This document shows, piece by piece, positions 14,879 through 25,522 of a DNA stretch of 64,000 nt; the stretch's first letter is position 1; every line of letters starts with the position of its first letter. The notes under the pieces are model-generated. The model was given only the letters and a program-made list of their open reading frames with translations, did not search any database and had not been told where the DNA came from. The stretch spans positions 124,001 to 188,000 of IMG/VR virus record IMGVR_UViG_3300028864_000014. One strand, given 5' to 3'. This DNA is from a virus. The position numbers were made by a program, and so were the translations under genes.

Positions 14879-15321
14879 AGATTAAATTTTTCTGAATTTT
14901 TTATTGATAGATATTTTTCATATTGTTCTGTATATTCAGACATTATCATATCCATGTAAACTTTGGTATTTTTAATATAGAATAAAAAATCCTCGTCATT
15001 ATCGTCTTTTAAGTTCCAATTTGACCCTGCTTCTATTAATATTTTAATGATATTAATATTCTTTCTCATAGCAGCATAATGTAATGCTGTTCTTTCATAG
15101 GCATCTTGATAGTTAACATCAGCACCTTTTTCAATTAAATATTTAACTATATCTATTCTATTATTATCTGCAGCTAATATTAATGATGAATATCCATATT
15201 TATTTATATTATTCACATCAACTTTTTTATTTTCTATGAATTCTATTACTACATTCAAATCTCCTTCACGACAAGCATCAGATAATTTTTCATATGATTC
15301 AAACATTTTTATATATTTCAC
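14875..15321 (-). CDS. ankyrin-repeat protein with N-tag and KFN tag
   Basis: 148 aa. Starts M-K-Y-I-K-M-F-E-S-Y-E and ends N-S-E-K-F-N-L. Between them are about three ankyrin repeats (for example G-Y-S-S-L-I-L-A-A-D-N and T-A-L-H-Y-A-A at regular ~33-residue spacing). Ankyrin proteins bind partner proteins. If the tags do direct virion packaging, this could be an injected host-binding effector; that is inference. 4-nt overlaps on both sides. Confidence 0.85.
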   Translation of the reverse strand: MKYIKMFESYEKLSDACREGDLNVVIEFIENKKVDVNNINKYGYSSLILAADNNRIDIVKYLIEKGADVNYQDAYERTALHYAAMRKNINIIKILIEAGSNWNLKDDNDEDFLFYIKNTKVYMDMIMSEYTEQYEKYLSIKNSEKFNL

Positions 15322-15935
15322 ACCGTAGTTTTATTTTTTAATTTTGAAATTGCTTTTTTCATTATATCAATTGTCAAATTACTAATTTCCATTATATTAA
15401 AATCTCCTTCAATTTCTGTGTTATGAGGATGTTCAATTTTAATTGACACTTTACTTAATGGTTTGCTTCCAATTACTTTTTGAGAATCATCTACTAATAT
15501 ATCAGCATACTTCCATTTATCCATTGATGAGTTAGCAAAAATAATATCATCATATTTGAATCCATAATGATCTAACCATTTTTTAGCTGATTCTTTTGAT
15601 TCTTCTGTAGGTTGTTTAGTTACAATATTTAAAGTAAATCCATAAGTTTTTACGAAGTCGTATATATTATTAATTGTATCAACTGCTCCTTTATATGGTT
15701 GTGCAATATCAAAAACTTCGGATTTTTTATTATCAAACCAAGTTTTAGATGATTCACCATTATAGTCCATTGTTTCATACCAATGCCAATTTTGATCCTG
15801 AGTTATTTCTTTATCTGGAAAGTATTTTTTATATAAGGTGTTGTATGCATTGACAAAATCACATATTGTACCATCAATATCAATTCCAATTGTTATTTTA
15901 TTTGTAAATGTTTCAAACATTTTTAGATGTTTCAT
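15318..15935 (-). CDS. HAD-family 5'(3')-deoxyribonucleotidase-like protein
   Basis: 205 aa. After an N-tag (M-K-H-L-K-M-F-E-T-F) comes HAD motif I, G-I-D-I-D-G-T-I (Asp19, Asp21), then a cap region with W-H-W-Y, motif II near I-V-T-K-Q-P and motif IV in I-L-V-D-D-S. This is the NT5C-like pattern: dephosphorylation of deoxynucleoside monophosphates. It lacks the KFN tag though its operon neighbours have it. A role in nucleotide pool control fits a phage. Confidence 0.8.
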   Translation of the reverse strand: MKHLKMFETFTNKITIGIDIDGTICDFVNAYNTLYKKYFPDKEITQDQNWHWYETMDYNGESSKTWFDNKKSEVFDIAQPYKGAVDTINNIYDFVKTYGFTLNIVTKQPTEESKESAKKWLDHYGFKYDDIIFANSSMDKWKYADILVDDSQKVIGSKPLSKVSIKIEHPHNTEIEGDFNIMEISNLTIDIMKKAISKLKNKTTV

Positions 15936-16201
15936 ATATTAAATTTATCTGTATTTTTTTTAATTTTAACAAATTGCTGTAATCTTTTTTTGCTACCTGA
16001 AAAATCTAACAGATAAGATTTATTTATCCTAAATCCAAGATTTGTTTCATATGAATCCCAATATACATTTATAATTTTATGAACAGTATAATTATATAGA
16101 TTGTGCATTTTTCCATCAAATGTTATAGGGCAGTCAAAAATAGCGTAATCTCCTACTTTTGGCTCATTTGGTTTATTTTCAAATGTTTTCAGATGTTTCA
16201 T
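15932..16201 (-). CDS. small SH3-like N-tag/KFN-tagged protein
   Basis: 89 aa. N-terminus M-K-H-L-K-T-F-E-N-K, then K-V-G-D-Y-A-I-F, a typical opening strand of small SH3/KOW-like barrels, and C-terminus N-T-D-K-F-N-I. It is the first gene of the five-gene minus operon, behind a TTTATATATAAATAAA motif. Confidence 0.72.
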   Translation of the reverse strand: MKHLKTFENKPNEPKVGDYAIFDCPITFDGKMHNLYNYTVHKIINVYWDSYETNLGFRINKSYLLDFSGSKKRLQQFVKIKKNTDKFNI

Positions 16202-16211
16202 ATTGTTGATT

Positions 16212-16230
16212 TTATTTATATATAAATTAT
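16212..16230 (-). promoter_or_regulatory. late-promoter-like motif (minus)
   Basis: Read on the minus strand: TTTATATATAAATAAA, about 15 nt before the start at 16201. It matches motifs before other tagged or tail-like genes and resembles the T4 late-promoter core TATAAATA. Function inferred. Confidence 0.45.
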
Positions 16231-16264
16231 TTGAATATTATTTATTAAAAATGTGTTAATTTAT

Positions 16265-16280
16265 TTTTATATATAACATA
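16265..16280 (+). promoter_or_regulatory. late-promoter-like motif (plus)
   Basis: TTTTATATATAACATA lies 20 nt before the start at 16301. With the minus-strand copy at 16212-16230 it forms a divergent pair. Confidence 0.4.
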
Positions 16281-16300
16281 ATAAAAATAAATTAATAATC

Positions 16301-16483
16301 ATGAAAACAAAATTAGAAAACTTATTAAGTTTTACTGATTTTACTGGCAATTATAATCCAAAACAAACCACTAAAACCAAACGAACAGAAACAGGAGTAG
16401 ATGTAATAAAAGAAAATATAGAAGACAAAGAAGAAGATAAAGATTTTTCTCATGTATTTGACTCTGAGCTTGATAAAGAATAA
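16301..16483 (+). CDS. small hypothetical protein
   Basis: 60 aa, highly charged and probably disordered after residue 20 (K-Q-T-T-K-T-K-R-T-E). The start M-K-T-K-L-E-N-L-L-S-F faintly recalls the N-tag. It is a single-gene unit with a late-like motif before and a terminator after; an antisense ORF over the same bases is taken as a shadow. Confidence 0.55.
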   Translation: MKTKLENLLSFTDFTGNYNPKQTTKTKRTETGVDVIKENIEDKEEDKDFSHVFDSELDKE

Positions 16484-16493
16484 CATAAAAATA

Positions 16494-16523
16494 AAAAAGA
16501 GAATCACATTGATTCTCTTTTTT
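16494..16523. terminator. bidirectional terminator
   Basis: AAAAAAGAGAATCA pairs with TGATTCTCTTTTTT around a short loop. It serves the plus gene at 16301 and the convergent minus pair. Confidence 0.8.
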
Positions 16524-16536
16524 ATATTAAAGTTTT

Positions 16537-16689
16537 TTATTTTTCATACAATTCACATATAGCTATACCAGTTGTTACATCATAAGATGTTATTTCACCT
16601 ATAATATTAGAATAATCATCTTCTGATACTAGTGTACTCACAACATCTTCAATTATTAATTCTTTTTCAAGTTGAATTTTTATTTCCAT
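16537..16689 (-). CDS. small hypothetical protein
   Basis: 50 aa, beginning M-E-I-K-I-Q-L-E-K-E. Acidic with a short beta-rich middle. It starts 4 nt after the RK-tagged gene upstream and ends just before a shared terminator. Function unknown. Confidence 0.6.
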   Translation of the reverse strand: MEIKIQLEKELIIEDVVSTLVSEDDYSNIIGEITSYDVTTGIAICELYEK

Positions 16690-16693
16690 TTAC

Positions 16694-16888
16694 TTAATAT
16701 TTATTTTCTATTTTCTTCAATTTCATTTTTCTCAATTCTAATTTATCATAATATAAAAATGTAATTGTTATATAATCACTTTCTTGAGTTTGAACAACAT
16801 TAAATATTTCAAAATTCTCATTCACAAGCCAATCATTAATTTTCTCTTCCAATGTTGATTTATTGGAATTTATAACTTTACATTTCAT
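16694..16888 (-). CDS. small RK-tagged protein
   Basis: 64 aa: M-K-C-K-V-I-N-S-N-K at the start and E-L-R-K-M-K-L-K-K-I-E-N at the end. It is a rare case of an RK tag on the minus strand inside the 14-32 kb block. Function unknown. Confidence 0.65.
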   Translation of the reverse strand: MKCKVINSNKSTLEEKINDWLVNENFEIFNVVQTQESDYITITFLYYDKLELRKMKLKKIENKY

Positions 16889-16980
16889 AGATTAAAAATA
16901 TTTTTATAACCTATATATTATATCTTATTGAGTCATTCAAAAAGTTTATTAAAATTACTCAAATTTATCGTAATAAAAAA

Positions 16981-16995
16981 ATTATATATAATAAA
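16981..16995 (+). promoter_or_regulatory. late-promoter-like motif
   Basis: ATTATATATAATAAA lies 20 nt before the start of the Hint-domain protein. Same motif as before 18503 and 19003. Confidence 0.4.
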
Positions 16996-17015
16996 AAATC
17001 ATAAACTTTTTAATA

Positions 17016-18407
17016 ATGAATAAAAATAAACTCGTTTTAAAATCTAAATATAATACAAATAGATATTATATTAATTTTTCAAAAACAAATGGAAAAATAA
17101 TATTGGGTCCAAATTCAATTTTAAATCCAACCAATTATACTCTAAATGAATCTAATAATGACTTGACTATGGAAAATAATAATTATGAACCAAAAGACAA
17201 TTCTTCATTAGTAAAAAACTTAAAAATGAGTACAAACTTATTTAATAATACTATAATAGAAAATAATAATCATATATATCCAAAAAATGCAATTTTTATA
17301 AGTGCATCAGAAACTACTACAACTACATTTACAACTCTTGTACCTACAACCACAACAACTACAACTCTTGTACCTACAACCACAACAACTACAACTCTTG
17401 TACCTACAACTACCACAACAACTCTTGTACCTACAACTACCACAACAACTCTTGTACCTACAACTACCACAACAACTCTTGTACCTACAACCACAACCAC
17501 TACAACTCTTGTACCTACAACCACAACAACTACAACTCTTGTACCTACAACCACAACAACTACAACTCTTGTACCTACAACTACCACAACAACTACTACT
17601 ATAGTTCCTGAAACAACAACCACAACATCAACAACCACAGTTATTATTTCGACTTTTTCTGAATCAATAGAAAATAGCATTTCAACTACAACATCAACAA
17701 CTAAAAAAGAATTAAAAGCAGAATTGAGTATGATTAATAATCATACACTAAAACTAATTATATCTGGTGGTTCTCCTAACTATAATTATTCATTTACATC
17801 AACAATCACAAGTGGAAGTTGTGTCGGCTGTTTTGTCACTAATCCGTCAGAAGGAATTATTTCTATTGATGGAGGCTCAACAATTAAAATATTTAACTAT
17901 GCAGAAATTTCTGGAATGAATTATGGCATATCATCTACTGTAACAGATAGTAATGGGAACACAGTAGAATCAAATATTATATCTCCATTAATATGCTTAG
18001 TACCAGAAACATTAATAACAATGTTTGATAATACCACAAAAAAATTAAAAGATATTATAATAGGAGATGAATTATTAACAATTGATAATAATAAATTAGT
18101 TATGACAAAAGTAATTGGAAAAAGCTTACATGTTGCAAATGAAACAATTAGTATAAATAATGAATTATTAGAGTCATCTTTATCACACAATCATTTAATA
18201 AGAAAAAATGGATTAATTGAAAAAGTTAATGGTTATAATTTAAAATTAGGTGATAAATTAATAGACATAAACAATAATGATGTAATTATTGAAAAAATAA
18301 AACTTAATAATTCGCCTCATGATGTAATTAATATATCTACTGAATTAGGTACATATATAGCAAATAACATTCTTACTCACAACAAATCAGAATGTCAACA
18401 AATATAA
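17016..18407 (+). CDS. Thr-rich repeat protein with C-terminal Hint (intein-like) domain
   Basis: 463 aa in three parts. Residues 1-100: Asn-rich head. About 105-225: low-complexity stalk of nine L-V-P-T-(T)n units plus one I-V-P-E. C-terminal part: a beta domain, then a Hint domain starting at Cys327 (C-L-V-P-E-T-L-I-T-M, block A), with I-I-I-G-D-E-L-L, S-L-S-H-N-H-L-I (block B-like, His391/His393) and T-Y-I-A-N-N-I-L-T-H-N (His455-Asn456) only 7 residues from the end. This matches bacterial intein-like (BIL) domains, which self-cleave at one or both ends. Likely a virion surface or fibre protein that trims itself. Neighbouring genes are also fibre-like. Confidence 0.8.
   Translation: MNKNKLVLKSKYNTNRYYINFSKTNGKIILGPNSILNPTNYTLNESNNDLTMENNNYEPKDNSSLVKNLKMSTNLFNNTIIENNNHIYPKNAIFISASETTTTTFTTLVPTTTTTTTLVPTTTTTTTLVPTTTTTTLVPTTTTTTLVPTTTTTTLVPTTTTTTTLVPTTTTTTTLVPTTTTTTTLVPTTTTTTTTIVPETTTTTSTTTVIISTFSESIENSISTTTSTTKKELKAELSMINNHTLKLIISGGSPNYNYSFTSTITSGSCVGCFVTNPSEGIISIDGGSTIKIFNYAEISGMNYGISSTVTDSNGNTVESNIISPLICLVPETLITMFDNTTKKLKDIIIGDELLTIDNNKLVMTKVIGKSLHVANETISINNELLESSLSHNHLIRKNGLIEKVNGYNLKLGDKLIDINNNDVIIEKIKLNNSPHDVINISTELGTYIANNILTHNKSECQQI
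17324..17630 (+). repeat. 27/30-bp tandem repeat encoding LVPT(T)n
   Basis: Nine units of CTTGTACCTACAAC plus ACA/ACT triplets, in 30-bp and 27-bp versions, in frame within the Hint-domain gene. Unit length varies by one Thr codon, a sign of slippage or recombination and thus variable stalk length. Confidence 0.9.
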
Positions 18408-18470
18408 TTAATAATTATTAACTATTAAATAAATTTCTGATGATATGTTAGTTACTTATTTAGTTATTTA

Positions 18471-18488
18471 TTTTTATATATAATAAAA
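18471..18488 (+). promoter_or_regulatory. late-promoter-like motif
   Basis: TTTTTATATATAATAAAA lies 14 nt before the ATG at 18503. Confidence 0.4.
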
Positions 18489-18502
18489 AATAATTTATAA
18501 AC

Positions 18503-18955
18503 ATGAATAATATCGAAAAACATGCAAAAGTTTGGATAAATAATAATTGGGTAAATTTTAAAATAAAAACAGGAGTACATACCAATATTGTAACATTTTT
18601 AGATAATAATAATTTATCTTTTATTAAAGAAAATCCTATTGATTTTAATAAAATTCCATTACCAATCCGTGGAAACGGAAAAAGTACAAATTTATTAGAT
18701 TATTTATCTAAGAATAAGAATAATATGAATTTAATACATTCTTTTTTATTTTATTTTATAAACAGTTTAGATTTTAGATATGAAAATGGAAATAAAATAA
18801 AAATAAAAGTAATAAATAATCCAGATTGGAAGAAATCTAATATTATAGTAGAACCTCAATATAGTAATACATTAACAGTAGATTCAACAATGATAACTGT
18901 AGATTCAACATTAATTGTGGCAAATTCAACAATAACAGCAGATTCTATAGTTTAA
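18503..18955 (+). CDS. hypothetical protein with valine/serine/threonine C-terminal repeats
   Basis: 150 aa. The body is basic and Asn-rich. The last ~28 residues are a short repeat of the type T-V-D-S-T-x-I (three to four copies), which is likely a beta-strand stem or adhesin-like tail. It sits between two fibre-like genes and shares their late-type motif, so a structural role is likely but unproven. Confidence 0.65.
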   Translation: MNNIEKHAKVWINNNWVNFKIKTGVHTNIVTFLDNNNLSFIKENPIDFNKIPLPIRGNGKSTNLLDYLSKNKNNMNLIHSFLFYFINSLDFRYENGNKIKIKVINNPDWKKSNIIVEPQYSNTLTVDSTMITVDSTLIVANSTITADSIV

Positions 18956-18973
18956 TATTAGAATTATATAATA

Positions 18974-18988
18974 TTTATATATACAAAA
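18974..18988 (+). promoter_or_regulatory. late-promoter-like motif
   Basis: TTTATATATACAAAA lies 14 nt before the start at 19003; matches the recurrent TATATATA motif. Confidence 0.35.
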
Positions 18989-19002
18989 AAAAATAAAATA
19001 AA

Positions 19003-19332
19003 ATGACAAATTTAATATCCCTAAGTGAAGGTGTTTGGATGCCAAAAGATAGAGTATTTCCAACAGAAGATCAGAAAAAAATATTATCAAGTACTAACAG
19101 TGGAGACACCGCAGCTAAAAATGATATCTTAGCTTTAATAAAATCTGGCAACACTGCAAATCAAGTTGATGTTGATAAAGCTAAAGAAGCTTACAATTTG
19201 AAGAAACCTGCATTAGTAAATCCAACTGATGTTTATAAATTTATCGCATCTGCAGTAACTATCGAAGGTGATACAGTAACTGGATTTATAAATTATTCAA
19301 TGAATGGTGTTATAAATAAAATAAATTTTTAA
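19003..19332 (+). CDS. hypothetical protein, possibly structural
   Basis: 109 aa with a more balanced composition than its neighbours. A central helical region (N-Q-V-D-V-D-K-A-K-E-A) is followed by a short beta segment (T-V-T-G-F-I-N-Y-S). Unknown family. It lies directly upstream of the collagen/beta-helix fibre gene and may be a virion component. Confidence 0.65.
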   Translation: MTNLISLSEGVWMPKDRVFPTEDQKKILSSTNSGDTAAKNDILALIKSGNTANQVDVDKAKEAYNLKKPALVNPTDVYKFIASAVTIEGDTVTGFINYSMNGVINKINF

Positions 19333-19363
19333 CTTATTTCACACATAAAAATAACAATTATGA

Positions 19364-21794
<2,431 letters not shown>

Positions 21795-21795
21795 T

Positions 21796-21832
21796 AAAAA
21801 AGAGTAGATTAAAATCTACTCTTTTTTTATAA
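21796..21832. terminator. bidirectional terminator
   Basis: AAAAAAGAGTAGATT/AATCTACTCTTTTTT with a short loop lies between the convergent GT25 gene and the minus-strand gene ending at 21827. Confidence 0.8.
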
Positions 21833-22405
21833 ATTAAATTTTTTAGAATCTCTATATAAAGGATAATATTTAGTATTAATTTCATCATATTCTTTCCAAG
21901 TGGTTTGAAAAATATATCCAAAGTTTTCTACATATTCATTATTTTTAGCCATATCAGCAAATAGTTTGTGATTATTTATACATCTCTTAATAAAAAATTC
22001 TCCTTTTCCTATAACAGAACTTATTAAGTCAAAATATCCGTCATCTGATGGCATAAAGGTTGAATATTTATTATCTAACCAAGTAGGTTTAAAATATAAA
22101 TAAAGTTCTTCTGTTAACTTATCATATTCCTTTCTAAAATTTATAATGGTATCGTATTCAAAATTTTTGAATACTCTTATTTTCAATTTTAATTCTTCTT
22201 CTTTATCTTTATTTTCAAATTCATCCTTAGTTTTAATTATTTTATTCCAATTAGCGACAGTTATAAATTTCCAAAATTCATCACTATAATTATTAACATT
22301 CGGTTTATTAGATCTAATAACATCACCATTATTATTCGAATATATAAGGTTACCATTATTATCATAATAATCAATTTTTTCAAAAATATTAAAATTTGTT
22401 ATCAT
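21827..22405 (-). CDS. N-tag/KFN-tagged hypothetical protein
   Basis: 192 aa. N-terminus M-I-T-N-F-N-I-F-E-K-I, C-terminus Y-R-D-S-K-K-F-N-L. The N-terminal part has a short Y-S-N-N-N-G-D-V repeat-like turn; the rest is helical and aromatic. It is the last gene of the operon and is followed by a terminator. Confidence 0.72.
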   Translation of the reverse strand: MITNFNIFEKIDYYDNNGNLIYSNNNGDVIRSNKPNVNNYSDEFWKFITVANWNKIIKTKDEFENKDKEEELKLKIRVFKNFEYDTIINFRKEYDKLTEELYLYFKPTWLDNKYSTFMPSDDGYFDLISSVIGKGEFFIKRCINNHKLFADMAKNNEYVENFGYIFQTTWKEYDEINTKYYPLYRDSKKFNL

Positions 22406-22407
22406 AT

Positions 22408-23565
22408 TTACATATTAAATTTATCAGAATCTACAATAAACATATATTTATTAAATTCTGTTTTTATTTGAGAATCTAATACAAAATTGGAGTTCAAATC
22501 TTTTAAAGCTTCAGCTATCAAATCTCCTTTTTCATCTTCTGTACTATCATCATATCCATTTTCCTTTATATATTCTTCTATATATCTTTTTTGAAATTCA
22601 TACTCATCTGATATATCATCTGAGTGATCACCTTTATCTTCAAATATTTCAAATAGCAGCAAAGTAAGATTATTTGAATCCTTAGAATTGTCCATCAGAT
22701 AATGTTGAATTTCTATACTATCTGGAATTTTAGACTCCACCCAATCATATTTACTATCAGAATCTTCATATTTTTTATAATTTTTTACAAGTTTATCAAT
22801 ATCAATAAAAGAGCTATAATATTCATAAAATTTTTTAGGAGTCATATTATCAATTAATTCTTCATAAGAATCTACACTTTTCTCTTCTTCCATTATTTCT
22901 ATGAAAGTTTTATCCTCATATCTTTTTGTAATAGTTTCTTCTAAAAACTCACCTTCTTCATTTTCATCTGTTATTATATCTTTTAATTGATCAGAATCTA
23001 AGTCATCTATCATATCAGAATCATATTCAATATCATCATTTCTTGCAATAATAGTATTATAATTAATTTCATCACCTTCTTCAACTACTATATTAAAATT
23101 ATCAGGAATTTCATATTCCTCAGTAGTATCATCTTCAGTAATCATAACCGTTTTTACTCCGTCTTCGTCTGAAATCGATACTATACCATCATATTCTGTT
23201 TTAATAATCATATTTTCATCATCATTATTATCATAATATAACTCAATTATTTTGTTTTCTTTTTCTCTTGTTAAATGATTATTAATATATTCTTTATATT
23301 CATATGCATCGAAATCTCCAATATTTTGATTATTCATACTATCTCTAATAATACTTTTTATATATTTATCATTATCAAAAACACCTGATATTATATTTGG
23401 ATTAGATTCTATTATATCTACGACATCACTTTGATCATAATCACTCAAATAATGTTCATCATAATAATCATATATATAGCTATCATCTAAAAAATCATGA
23501 ATCAAATCATATTTTGCACTATCTGAGCTTTCAAATAATTTAAATTTTTCAAACTTTGTTATCAT
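22408..23565 (-). CDS. large acidic N-tag/KFN-tagged protein
   Basis: 385 aa, very rich in Asp and Glu throughout. N-terminus M-I-T-K-F-E-K-F-K-L-F-E-S (contains L-F-E), C-terminus D-S-D-K-F-N-M. The charge could suit a DNA-mimic or a scaffold/internal head protein. It lies 2 nt upstream of the preceding KFN gene in the same operon; a 103-nt gap lies on its other side. Confidence 0.72.
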   Translation of the reverse strand: MITKFEKFKLFESSDSAKYDLIHDFLDDSYIYDYYDEHYLSDYDQSDVVDIIESNPNIISGVFDNDKYIKSIIRDSMNNQNIGDFDAYEYKEYINNHLTREKENKIIELYYDNNDDENMIIKTEYDGIVSISDEDGVKTVMITEDDTTEEYEIPDNFNIVVEEGDEINYNTIIARNDDIEYDSDMIDDLDSDQLKDIITDENEEGEFLEETITKRYEDKTFIEIMEEEKSVDSYEELIDNMTPKKFYEYYSSFIDIDKLVKNYKKYEDSDSKYDWVESKIPDSIEIQHYLMDNSKDSNNLTLLLFEIFEDKGDHSDDISDEYEFQKRYIEEYIKENGYDDSTEDEKGDLIAEALKDLNSNFVLDSQIKTEFNKYMFIVDSDKFNM

Positions 23566-23668
23566 ACTCTTTTCTTTATTTTATTTACTATTTTTAATGA
23601 TGACCATTCAATTTAATTATAATTCATAATGAGTTAGTCATTTTAATTGTTAAGTCTCTTAAATCTCT

Positions 23669-24487
23669 TTATATATTATATTTGCTAGTATCATTTATAA
23701 CTTTCCAATCATTATAATATTTATCACTTAGCATATTTGAATATTTACCTAGTGTTTCATAAACCATATCAATATCAATTCTAGTGTATTTACTTAGTTT
23801 ATTGATATTTGAATTTCTATAATTTATAAATTTTGGATTTTTAGATTTATCTATATTTGGTGTATAATACTCATCAATTATATCAGTATCAAAATGTATT
23901 GAATATTTTAATTCTTTTGTACTTAAATTGTAATACTGATGAATTTTCAATATCCAAGTATTTTTATTATAAATATTTATTTTATTTAGTTCATATAATA
24001 TAGTATCAGTGTGAAAAAATTCCCATAATTCATAGCCTAAATTACTTGGAGATTTTAACAACTTATCAAAATCATTAGAATTCTTAGTTTTTATATTAGA
24101 ATCATTAAAGTATTTTGATATATTTTTATCATTATAAATATAAGAATCAACATTATATAATTCAGATGAATAAATAATTTCTTCAATTTCTTCAATTTCA
24201 GATTTATATTCATTTAATATTCTTTCATTCTCTTTTTCTTTATATTTCTTATTATCTATTTTTTTAAGATTTTTATTTATTTCTTTCTCTATTTCATTCA
24301 TCCTTTTTTTGTATTCAGGATCAAATTCTTCATATTTTTGCTTAGCTACATCAAGTCCTTTATTACCAATTAAATTTAAAAATTTTGTATATAATTCAAA
24401 ATTTTCTTTTTTTACTTTATCTAAAAACTTAACATTTTCTTTGTCTTGTAGTATATCAAAAACTTTAAATTCAAATATTTTTCTCAT
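23669..24487 (-). CDS. KFN-like tagged hypothetical protein
   Basis: 272 aa. N-terminus M-R-K-I-F-E-F-K-V-F-D (loose N-tag), a Lys/Glu-rich coiled-coil-like region around residues 60-110, and C-terminus D-T-S-K-Y-N-I, a KFN-tag variant with Tyr. Function unknown. A plus-strand ORF at 24309-24536 over it is a shadow. Confidence 0.7.
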   Translation of the reverse strand: MRKIFEFKVFDILQDKENVKFLDKVKKENFELYTKFLNLIGNKGLDVAKQKYEEFDPEYKKRMNEIEKEINKNLKKIDNKKYKEKENERILNEYKSEIEEIEEIIYSSELYNVDSYIYNDKNISKYFNDSNIKTKNSNDFDKLLKSPSNLGYELWEFFHTDTILYELNKINIYNKNTWILKIHQYYNLSTKELKYSIHFDTDIIDEYYTPNIDKSKNPKFINYRNSNINKLSKYTRIDIDMVYETLGKYSNMLSDKYYNDWKVINDTSKYNI

Positions 24488-24490
24488 TAA

Positions 24491-24826
24491 TTATATATTA
24501 TATTTGTGTGTATCATTTGTAAATTCTGGAACATAAAAATAATCTAAAAAATCTGGTAAGTGATTATAATAACTATTCACATTAAACTCTATTTTATTTT
24601 TTTTATCATCAAACATAACGACTTTATCAATGCATTCAATTGGTAAATAATCTAAAATATTATATTTTTCTATTGCATCTTGTGGACTACCATAAAAACC
24701 GCAAACTTTATAACTTTTGTCTTTTTCAAAATTTATAACTTTACCTTTATAATTTTTTATGCACATCAAAATATCATCAACTCTTCTTAAATCTGGTGTA
24801 TTATATTTTTCAAATATAGTTATCAT
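24491..24826 (-). CDS. N-tag/KFN-like tagged hypothetical protein
   Basis: 111 aa. N-terminus M-I-T-I-F-E-K-Y-N-T, C-terminus N-D-T-H-K-Y-N-I. Possible SH3-like strand pattern (K-G-K-V-I-N-F-E). Overlaps the upstream gene by 4 nt. Confidence 0.7.
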   Translation of the reverse strand: MITIFEKYNTPDLRRVDDILMCIKNYKGKVINFEKDKSYKVCGFYGSPQDAIEKYNILDYLPIECIDKVVMFDDKKNKIEFNVNSYYNHLPDFLDYFYVPEFTNDTHKYNI

Positions 24827-25164
24827 ACATTGAATTTTTTTGTGTCTAATAATAATACATACGAATTTTTAGCATTTTCTAATCTATCATATGATGATAC
24901 CACATTAATTTCATTAATTGTTAATATATCAGTCCTTTTTGTGCTAAAAATAAAATTAGTGAAATCATATTCATAAATTTCAAGAACAACACGATCAAAC
25001 ACATCAATTAAAATAAATTTAGCAAGATAAAAATCCTTCTGATATTCAAATATAACATACTTATCATAATATTTTTTATAATCTAATATCTTTCTAGCCA
25101 TATCTTCATGAATTTTTTTTATTGAATCTTCAATGTTAATTTCAAATTTTTTAATATATTTCAT
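24823..25164 (-). CDS. N-tag/KFN-tagged hypothetical protein
   Basis: 113 aa. N-terminus M-K-Y-I-K-K-F-E-I-N-I-E-D (I-x-E site), C-terminus L-D-T-K-K-F-N-V. Beta-rich middle with alternating Tyr/Phe. First gene of the 21.8-25.2 kb minus operon, behind a TTTTTTATATATAT motif (about 25171-25190, minus). Confidence 0.7.
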   Translation of the reverse strand: MKYIKKFEINIEDSIKKIHEDMARKILDYKKYYDKYVIFEYQKDFYLAKFILIDVFDRVVLEIYEYDFTNFIFSTKRTDILTINEINVVSSYDRLENAKNSYVLLLDTKKFNV

Positions 25165-25169
25165 TTATA

Positions 25170-25192
25170 TGATGAATTTTCAATATATATAA
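25170..25192 (-). promoter_or_regulatory. late-promoter-like motif (minus)
   Basis: On the minus strand, TTTTATATATATTGAAAA precedes the start at 25164. Same class as the other TATATATA motifs. Confidence 0.4.
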
Positions 25193-25223
25193 AAAAAAAT
25201 AATTACAAAACTTTTATTTTTTA

Positions 25224-25241
25224 TTTTTATATAAAAAATAA
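25224..25241 (+). promoter_or_regulatory. late-promoter-like motif
   Basis: TTTTTATATAAAAAATA just before the ATG at 25245, divergent from the minus-strand motif at 25170-25192. Confidence 0.3.
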
Positions 25242-25244
25242 AAA

Positions 25245-25490
25245 ATGCAAACATTAATATTCAATACATCGGAAAAAACAACAACTTTATATAACGGATT
25301 ATCAATTGATAAAGAACTTATAATATCAGAATATTCTTTTATTGATATTAGTACAGTTTCTGTAAGAGAAGGTTATTATGAATTTATGCAAAAAAAGGAA
25401 ATAAACACTGCAACAAGTGGTAGATATTCAGTTGTTCCTGTTGCTAGATTACCTATTTCTCAAACTAATATGATTATTATAAACGAATAA
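25245..25490 (+). CDS. hypothetical protein, possibly structural
   Basis: 81 aa with a beta-strand pattern (M-Q-T-L-I-F-N-T-S-E-K-T) and an S-T-V-S-V-R-E-G-Y-Y-E segment. No tag at either end. It is a single-gene unit with a late-like motif and its own terminator, placed among tagged genes, so it may be a small virion protein. Confidence 0.65.
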   Translation: MQTLIFNTSEKTTTLYNGLSIDKELIISEYSFIDISTVSVREGYYEFMQKKEINTATSGRYSVVPVARLPISQTNMIIINE

Positions 25491-25516
25491 AACCTGTATT
25501 TTTTACAGGCTTTATT
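25491..25516. terminator. bidirectional terminator
   Basis: AAACCTGTA-TTTTT-TACAGGCTTT between the plus gene and the convergent ankyrin gene. Confidence 0.7.
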
Positions 25517-25522
25517 TAATAA

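Noticed and set aside
17324-17630. CRISPR-like direct repeats
   Set aside because: The units are contiguous, in frame and without spacers; they code for a protein stalk.
17270-17680. Long antisense and alternative-frame ORFs over the Thr-rich stalk
   Set aside because: They arise from the 27/30-bp repeat read in other frames (runs of V or LQ only).
24309-24536. Plus-strand ORF of 75 codons
   Set aside because: Entirely inside and antisense to the KFN-like gene 23669-24487; no promoter or start context.
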